Assembly: GCF_004766055.1 (NCBI RefSeq)
Contig: NZ_SPQR01000005.1
Coordinates: 285,829 to 349,828 of the forward strand
Source of the DNA: Desulfosporosinus sp. Sb-LF
GTDB taxonomy: Bacteria > Bacillota > Desulfitobacteriia > Desulfitobacteriales > Desulfitobacteriaceae
DNA: 64,000 nucleotides
Reading direction: 5' to 3'
Part shown: positions 59,211-64,000 of the stretch, piece after piece
Layout of the letters: every line of letters begins with the position of its first letter
How positions within the stretch are numbered: the first letter of the stretch is position 1
Program-made: the position numbers and the translations under genes
The notes under the pieces: model-generated
Database searches by the model: none
The model's input: the letters and a program-made list of their open reading frames with translations, nothing else
What the model was told of the DNA's origin: nothing

Positions 59211-60797
59211 ATGAAGTGCGATCTTTTGATCAAGAGTGGTTTCATTATTGATGGTACGGGAAACCCCGGATTCTATGGCGATTTGGCAATAGGTGAAGGG
59301 AAGATCATAGAAATTGCCGCCAACCTTGAATATAACGCCGAGAGAGTGATCGATGCCTCGGGACTAACCGTAAGTCCGGGTTTTATTGACCCGCATGTTC
59401 ATGCCGAACTTACCGTGCTAACGAGTGGTAAGTTTGAAGAATTTCTCCGCCAAGGGGTTACCACGATGGTTAATGGAAACTGTGGACATTCTATCACCCC
59501 CTATTCTTCCGATAACATCTATGATTATATGGCGCATAAGGGGCTTATCTCCTTCGAGGCCAAAGAACGCAATAAGCGGATCGTACCCGCTTGGGCTAAT
59601 TTTTCGGGTTATATTGACGTTATCAAAAACAAAGGTACCAGCGTAAACATGGGATTCCTCTTAGGGCATGGCACGTTAAGATGGAGTGTTATGGGAGAGG
59701 CCAAAAATAGAGAGCCCACTGCGAAAGAAGAAAAGGAACTAAACTACCTGATTGAAGAAGGCATGGAACAAGGGGCATTAGGGATCTCCACGGGTTTAGC
59801 CTATGCCCCAAGCAAATATGCCGATACCGATGAACTCATTAAACTATCCAAGATCTCAAAAAAACATGACGGCATCTATACATCTCATATCAGAACCCAT
59901 ATTGGCATTCTAGATGCCGTTAAGGAAGCTATACGCATCGGCGAAGCGACAGGCATAAGAGTTCAAGTGTCCCATCTAACGCCGACAGTTCCCGAAGCAT
60001 TTGATCAAATACTCGCTGCCCGCGAAAGAGGCGTAGAAATTGCTGTCGATACGATCCCCAAGACCAGTGGGCATTTTAAGAGAAAGGATAGACTGCTAGA
60101 GTTTATAGGCATCAATGCTTCACAAGACCCCTTCTTAACCCCTGAGGAGAAACGGAAAATCTTGAAGAAAATCAGATTTAGAGACCACCTTCTGGTGATT
60201 AATACAGATGATCCTCAAATGGAAAATCGAACCTTAAAAGAAATTGCTTGTGAAAGAAATATGAAGGTCGATGAGCTATTCCTTAATCTATTAGAAAATG
60301 ACAGTCCTAACCTAACCTTCTGTCAGGGTGGACTCATTCGACGGGATTTCCCCGGGACCTCTTATGCGGATAATATCGCCCATAATCCACTCGTCATGGC
60401 TGGATCGGATAAAGTATTTGGTGAAATAGACGACCCTTATGACTGGTATGAGTTATTTAGAAAAGGTGCCTTTCCCTTATTTTTTGACTTATGCAAGCAA
60501 AAAGGTGTGAGATTAGAAGAGATTATCAGACGGATCACGTCTCTACCAGCACAGCAGTTTAGATTAACTGACCGTGGTACGCTCGCCAAGGGAAAAGCAG
60601 CGGATATAGCCATTATTAATATGGATCACTATTATTATCCCTCAAATGAGAAAATTGATTATAAAAGTCCTTTAACTATGGCCAGAGGAGTTAAGTATAC
60701 GATTGTGAATGGCAATGTTGCTTTAGATGATGGGACATTAAAAGACGTAAATTCAGGACAGCTATTATCGAAGTATGGTAGGAAATTGCCCCTTTAA
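59211..60797 (+). CDS. N-acyl-D-amino-acid deacylase-type amidohydrolase
   Basis: 528-residue metallo-hydrolase of the D-aminoacylase/dihydroorotase superfamily, expected to hydrolyse N-acyl-D-amino acids or related amides. Metal-site motifs are GFIDPHVHAE (HxH), NGNCGHS (bridging Cys position typical of D-aminoacylases), SHIRTH, VQVSHLTP and the Asp in VMAGSDKV. The frame opens at GTG 59199, but that lies in GAGGTG; ATG 59211, nine bases downstream, is preferred. It ends at a shared terminator facing ilvD. A decayed 3' fragment of a relative lies at 54111. Confidence 0.88.
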   Translation: MKCDLLIKSGFIIDGTGNPGFYGDLAIGEGKIIEIAANLEYNAERVIDASGLTVSPGFIDPHVHAELTVLTSGKFEEFLRQGVTTMVNGNCGHSITPYSSDNIYDYMAHKGLISFEAKERNKRIVPAWANFSGYIDVIKNKGTSVNMGFLLGHGTLRWSVMGEAKNREPTAKEEKELNYLIEEGMEQGALGISTGLAYAPSKYADTDELIKLSKISKKHDGIYTSHIRTHIGILDAVKEAIRIGEATGIRVQVSHLTPTVPEAFDQILAARERGVEIAVDTIPKTSGHFKRKDRLLEFIGINASQDPFLTPEEKRKILKKIRFRDHLLVINTDDPQMENRTLKEIACERNMKVDELFLNLLENDSPNLTFCQGGLIRRDFPGTSYADNIAHNPLVMAGSDKVFGEIDDPYDWYELFRKGAFPLFFDLCKQKGVRLEEIIRRITSLPAQQFRLTDRGTLAKGKAADIAIINMDHYYYPSNEKIDYKSPLTMARGVKYTIVNGNVALDDGTLKDVNSGQLLSKYGRKLPL

Positions 60798-60855
60798 TCT
60801 CTTCAAATAAGCATAACTAAGGCCAATGTAATTTTAATCAGACAGCCGCTCTCTA

Positions 60856-60900
60856 AAAAGGAACCAGCAAGCCGCCTTATGCGATTTGCTGGTTCCTTTT
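60856..60900. terminator. Bidirectional terminator between convergent genes
   Basis: A perfect 15-bp inverted repeat (60856-60870 with 60886-60900; arm AAAAGGAACCAGCAA) with A/T runs at both ends; serves the amidohydrolase (+) and ilvD (-). Confidence 0.85.
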
Positions 60901-60910
60901 GCGTTATTGT

Positions 60911-62566
60911 TTATTGAATCTCTAAAATAGCGCCTCTGTTTCCCGATGTGACCAAGGCAGCATATCGAGCAAGGTATCCTGTTGTAATTCTAGGCTTTCT
61001 TGGTTTCCAGTCTGCTCTACGTTTTTCCAGTTCAGTATCATTTATGACAAAGTTGATTTCATTAGCCATAATATCAATCTGGATGACATCTCCATCCTCT
61101 ATTAAAGCGATGTTCCCCCCCACTGCTGCTTCAGGAGAAACATGACCGATTGCGGCGCCTCTAGTTGCACCACTGAATCGCCCATCGGTAATCAGTGCAA
61201 CGCTTTCCCCAAGTCCTTGTCCCATAATGGCTGAGGTGGGATTTAACATTTCCCTCATGCCTGGCCCACCCTTCGGCCCCTCATAGCGAATTACAACAAC
61301 ATCCCCGGCGATGATTTTGCCAGAATAAATGGCCTGCATGGCATCTTCTTCACAGTCAAATACTTTTGCAGGGCCTTCGTGTTTGAGCATTTCCGGTGCA
61401 ACGGCAGAACGCTTCACAACACAGGAATCAGGAGCTAGATTTCCTTTTAATACTGCAATTCCGCCTGTTTTGCTGTAAGGGTTTTCGACAGGCCTGATTA
61501 CATCCGTATCTTTATTAATGCAGCCTGCAATATTCTCCCCAACAGTTTTGCCCGTGCAGGTTATTAAATCGGTTTTGAGTAAACCTAATTTACTGACTTC
61601 ATTCATCACCGCGTAGATGCCGCCCGCTTCATTAAGATCTTCAATGTAGGTATGTCCGGTAGGCGCAAGATGGCAGAGATTCGGCGTTTTATCACTAACT
61701 TCATTTGCGATATCAAGATTTAATTCAATACAACATTCATGGGCAATTGCAGGAAGATGTAGCATACTGTTGGTACTGCAACCCAAGGCCATATCTAACG
61801 TTAAAGCATTTTTAAAGGCATCTTCAGTCATAATATCTCTCGGCCGGATATTCCTTTTCAGTAGATCCATAATTTGCATACCTGCATGCTTTGCAAGCTG
61901 AATCCGTTCTGAATAAACCGCCGGGATCGTACCATTGCCTTGTAACCCCATCCCTAGCACCTCGGTCAGACAATTCATGCTGTTGGCTGTATACATTCCT
62001 GAACAGGATCCGCAGGTTGGACAAGCTTTGTTTTCAAATTCCAGTAATTTCTCCTGAGTAATTTTCCCTGCCTGAAATTCGCTGACCGCTTCACACACAC
62101 TGGAAAAGCTCGTTTTCTGTCCATCCACTTTACCTGCAAGCATCGGCCCGCCACTCACAAATATTGTAGGTATATTCAATCGCGCTGCGGCCATTAACAA
62201 CCCTGGAACGTTTTTATCACAGTTCGGAACCATCACCAGAGCGTCAAAGGCATGAGCCAAGGCCATGGATTCTGTAGAGTCGGCAATCAATTCTCTTGTG
62301 ACAAGAGAATACTTCATTCCCTGATGTCCCATTGCAAGACCGTCGCATACTGCAATCGCGGGGAAGACAAGCGGAGTTCCTCCGGCCATGGCTACACCCA
62401 ACTTTACCGCATCGACTATTTTATCCAGATTCATATGTCCAGGAACGATATCGTTTTTAGAACTAACGATGCCGATTAAGGGCCTATCCATTTCCTCATT
62501 TGTCAATCCCAGCGCATGAAACAAGGCGCGCTGCGGTACACTTTTCGTTACTGCATCACTATTCAT
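60911..62566 (-). CDS. ilvD: Dihydroxy-acid dehydratase
   Basis: Third common step of branched-chain amino acid synthesis, an iron-sulfur enzyme. The three cluster Cys are visible in [22 protein letters not shown] and [17 protein letters not shown]. 551 residues, the length of true DHADs rather than the longer sugar-acid dehydratases. ATG 62566 follows GAGGTG. It stands alone with a FadR-type regulator upstream and no other ilv/leu genes or T-box. Confidence 0.93.
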   Translation of the reverse strand: MNSDAVTKSVPQRALFHALGLTNEEMDRPLIGIVSSKNDIVPGHMNLDKIVDAVKLGVAMAGGTPLVFPAIAVCDGLAMGHQGMKYSLVTRELIADSTESMALAHAFDALVMVPNCDKNVPGLLMAAARLNIPTIFVSGGPMLAGKVDGQKTSFSSVCEAVSEFQAGKITQEKLLEFENKACPTCGSCSGMYTANSMNCLTEVLGMGLQGNGTIPAVYSERIQLAKHAGMQIMDLLKRNIRPRDIMTEDAFKNALTLDMALGCSTNSMLHLPAIAHECCIELNLDIANEVSDKTPNLCHLAPTGHTYIEDLNEAGGIYAVMNEVSKLGLLKTDLITCTGKTVGENIAGCINKDTDVIRPVENPYSKTGGIAVLKGNLAPDSCVVKRSAVAPEMLKHEGPAKVFDCEEDAMQAIYSGKIIAGDVVVIRYEGPKGGPGMREMLNPTSAIMGQGLGESVALITDGRFSGATRGAAIGHVSPEAAVGGNIALIEDGDVIQIDIMANEINFVINDTELEKRRADWKPRKPRITTGYLARYAALVTSGNRGAILEIQ

Positions 62567-62585
62567 ACTAACACCTCTCTAATTT

Positions 62586-62635
62586 AGTTGTATGATCACA
62601 TTATACATTGTATGATGTCCAATTTCTACAGTAAA
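62586..62635 (-). promoter_or_regulatory. Candidate ilvD promoter with repeated TTGTATGAT motif
   Basis: Minus-strand TTTACT (62635-62630), 17 bases, TACAAT (62612-62607). Plus-strand TTGTATGAT occurs twice nearby (starting at 62588 and 62608), and ATACATTGTAT is a palindrome across the -10 region; these are plausible operator sites for the neighbouring FadR-type protein. Confidence 0.4.
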
Positions 62636-62696
62636 ATTATACTTTAATTTAAAAAGGCTGCCTTCATTTACAAAAACAGCCCGAGTACTTCAGTGT

Positions 62697-63383
62697 TTAT
62701 TCTTCTGTAATTCCAAAGCCTCTCATTGCGTGAATGATATGCAGCTTCATAGCGGTTCGCGCCCCTTCAGCATCTCTTTTTGATAAAAACTCCATTATCA
62801 TCCGATGGTCATTCAAGGTATTCTGCACCATTTCTTCATTTGCATCGGATAAAAGGACTCCTTTATCAATGGCCTGATAAAGGATAGGCATCAGCCGATT
62901 CATAAACTCGTTATGAGTTGCCTTCGCGATTGATTTGTGAAATGCCTGTTCAACCTCTGTTCGATCTTCCTTTTTTAAAATCAGTTCCTCTTCTAATTTA
63001 CCATAGTACAGAATACGCTCAAGTTCCTTATCAGTAGCTCGTTTTGCACCATAATAGGCTGATTGTGGCTCAAAAATCAAACGCATTTCATACAAATCTT
63101 TCACGTCTAGTTGAAACGTTGTAAGCTCTTTTAAGCCAAACTCTCCGTTTAACTCCTGGTTACTCTTTACATAAGTTCCTTTTCCACGTTGAATTTGCAA
63201 AACGTTATGAGCGACTAAAATACGAATAGCTTCTCTTAGTGTAGTACGGCTGACTTGCAAATTGGCCGAAAGCTCGTTTTCATTGGGGAGCTTATCTCCC
63301 ATTATGAACTTCTTATCTATAGTGATCATTGCAAGAATATCATCTGCCACATTTTCAGCCAGACTTCTTCCTTTTCTTGCCAC
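62697..63383 (-). CDS. FadR-subfamily GntR transcriptional regulator
   Basis: 228 residues. An N-terminal winged helix (KLPNENELSANLQVSRTTLREAIRIL, with wing QRGKGTYVK) and a C-terminal all-helical FCD ligand domain with the metal-type residues in DLYEMRLIFEP, FHKSIAKATHNEF and NDHRMIMEF. GTG 63383 lies seven bases after GGGGGG. Upstream of ilvD on the same strand, so it probably controls ilvD or itself in response to a small carboxylic acid. Confidence 0.92.
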   Translation of the reverse strand: MARKGRSLAENVADDILAMITIDKKFIMGDKLPNENELSANLQVSRTTLREAIRILVAHNVLQIQRGKGTYVKSNQELNGEFGLKELTTFQLDVKDLYEMRLIFEPQSAYYGAKRATDKELERILYYGKLEEELILKKEDRTEVEQAFHKSIAKATHNEFMNRLMPILYQAIDKGVLLSDANEEMVQNTLNDHRMIMEFLSKRDAEGARTAMKLHIIHAMRGFGITEE

Positions 63384-63410
63384 GAGCGTTCCCCCCTTTA
63401 AACAAATATG

Positions 63411-63444
63411 ATATCATTATACTGTTTAAGACATCACTCTTCAA
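63411..63444 (-). promoter_or_regulatory. Sigma-A promoter of the FadR-type gene with palindrome
   Basis: TTGAAG (63444-63439), 17 bases, TATAAT (63421-63416). The palindrome ATGATATCAT (63408-63417) overlaps the -10 box, and GATGTC/GACATC repeats lie just upstream; autoregulation is likely. Confidence 0.65.
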
Positions 63445-63620
63445 GTAAGATGTCTGATGTCTGAAGGTTTTGCATTCAATAGATAAATCCCGTTTACTTA
63501 AGCATTATGATTACACCGGTGAAGAGGATTAAAGTAATTACGAAGAAGATTGGCTCATCTAATATATAGTCCCAAAGGATAACAGACAATGTCGTTTTAA
63601 AATATTTGTAAGGATAGTCC

Positions 63621-63689
63621 TTTTGCTGGTTTACCTGGCGATGACCTACGTTCCCAGGGGCCCGCGCCCCAAGTATTCTTGGCCCTGAA
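63621..63689 (-). pseudogene. Truncated 5S rRNA copy
   Basis: 63621-63689 equals 63904-63972 of the real 5S region in 68 of 69 bases. It covers the 3' part of 5S and the bases after it; the beginning of the terminator is also recognisable downstream in degraded form. The 5' half of 5S is missing, replaced by the tandem repeats at 63691-63810. Confidence 0.85.
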
Positions 63690-63690
63690 A

Positions 63691-63810
63691 CGAAAGGCGA
63701 ATGAGCCTTTCGCCACACGGCAACCCATAACGAAAACTCCAACCGTGTGACGAAAGTCGGATGAGACTTTCGCCACATTGCGGCTTGTAACGCATTCTCC
63801 AGCAATGTGG
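63691..63810. repeat. Two abutting 60-base repeats, each with two hairpins
   Basis: Copy A is 63691-63750, copy B 63751-63810; 43 of 60 bases match. Each has hairpin 1 (8 bp, arms CGAAAGGC or CGAAAGTC, 6-base loop) followed at once by hairpin 2 (7-8 bp, arms CCACACGG or CCACATTG, 22-base loop). Three stem pairs differ by compensatory double changes between copies. The shared loop core is TAACG then CTCC. Confidence 0.8.
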
Positions 63811-63875
63811 ACCCGAACGGGTGGAACCCCGAGCCCATAGACGTTTAAATGCTTAAAAATCGTTCGTTCTAACAC

Positions 63876-63907
63876 AAAAAGACTACCTCGTTAGAGATAG
63901 TCTTTTT
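63876..63907 (-). terminator. rRNA operon terminator
   Basis: Stem AAAAAGACTA/TAGTCTTTTT with a 12-base loop directly after the 5S gene; minus-strand 3' side TTTTTGTG. Confidence 0.85.
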
Positions 63908-63913
63908 GCTGGT

Positions 63914-64000
63914 TTACCTGGCGATGACCTACGTTCCCAGGGGCCTGCGCCCCAAGTATTCTTGGCCCTGAAGGTCTTAACTTCCGTGTTCGGTATGGGA
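63914..64000 (-). rRNA. rrf: 5S rRNA, partial (5' end beyond the window)
   Basis: The minus strand reads the 5S core TCCCATACCGAACACGGAAG, then the 3' part ending GGTCATCGCCAGGT. About 87 of roughly 117 bases are inside the window. It is the end of an rRNA operon lying to the right. Confidence 0.93.

Noticed and set aside
60911..62566. Sugar-acid dehydratase instead of IlvD, because of the GntR-type neighbour
   Set aside because: Length 551 and the [17 protein letters not shown] motif fit true dihydroxy-acid dehydratases.
63691..63810. CRISPR-like tandem repeats
   Set aside because: The two units abut without spacers, are only 72 percent identical and contain two hairpins each; no cas genes are near.
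63494..63838. Minus-strand open frame of 114 codons ending in a hydrophobic segment
   Set aside because: It reads through the truncated 5S copy and the 60-base repeats, and has no ribosome-binding site. At most a 31-residue membrane peptide from an internal TTG could be real, and nothing supports it.

Overview
The window looks like a chromosomal piece of a spore-forming, low-to-mid GC Firmicute of class Clostridia. Its gene order and protein style best fit the Desulfosporosinus/Desulfitobacterium group (Peptococcaceae in the wide sense). The signs are the Bacillus/Clostridium gene order around sigH and the ribosomal operons, the sporulation genes sigH and cwlD, a fused EcfA1-EcfA2 ATPase, Cys4 forms of S4 and S14, a cysteine-rich EF-Tu loop, a T-box before cysE and many TTG/GTG starts. 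The genus is an inference.

Bases 1-37,700 hold the large translation/transcription supercluster, all on the minus strand. In transcription order (right to left): sigH; tRNA-Thr and tRNA-fMet; rpmG-secE-nusG-rplK-rplA; an L10 leader attenuator with rplJ-rplL; rpoB-rpoC; an L7Ae-like gene; rpsL-rpsG-fusA-tuf; the S10/spc/alpha run from rpsJ to rplQ with secY, adk, map, infA and rpoA; the ECF transporter genes ecfA-ecfT; truA; rplM-rpsI; cwlD. Several sigma-A promoters, leaders and terminators are readable. rpoA appears to start at a CUG codon, and the rpsJ leader has crossing long-range helices.

Bases 37,900-46,900 carry rlmB, thyX, mrnC, cysS, cysE (cysteine T-box), gltX, ispF, ispD, a PIN/TRAM membrane protein and carD, all on the minus strand. 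They link RNA maturation, aminoacylation, cysteine supply and isoprenoid synthesis. A small unknown gene with paired cysteines diverges from carD.

Bases 47,000-54,250 are accessory and scarred. They hold a small membrane protein, a gene with two in-frame stops, a broken GGDEF-EAL gene, an intact chemoreceptor, a second fragment of the stop-containing gene exactly at the receptor's end, a Cys-rich pentapeptide-repeat protein, an iron-sulfur aldo/keto reductase and the tail of a lost amidohydrolase.

Bases 54,278-58,331 are the most interesting part. A PhoP/PhoR-like two-component pair is followed by four small exported helical proteins that look like a duplicated lipoprotein-plus-soluble-partner pair. 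Between kinase and exported genes lies a 39-base direct-repeat box with 11-base period, ending 9 bases before a TATAAT. This is the geometry of a PhoP-type activator site. I infer a self-contained envelope-sensing or envelope-response module of unknown signal.

Bases 58,578-64,000 hold a GC-rich DUF1697 gene, a D-aminoacylase-type amidohydrolase, ilvD with a FadR-type regulator, and the 3' end of an rRNA operon. Beside the 5S gene lie a truncated 5S copy and two abutting 60-base repeats whose stems differ by compensatory changes, so structure rather than sequence appears to be conserved.
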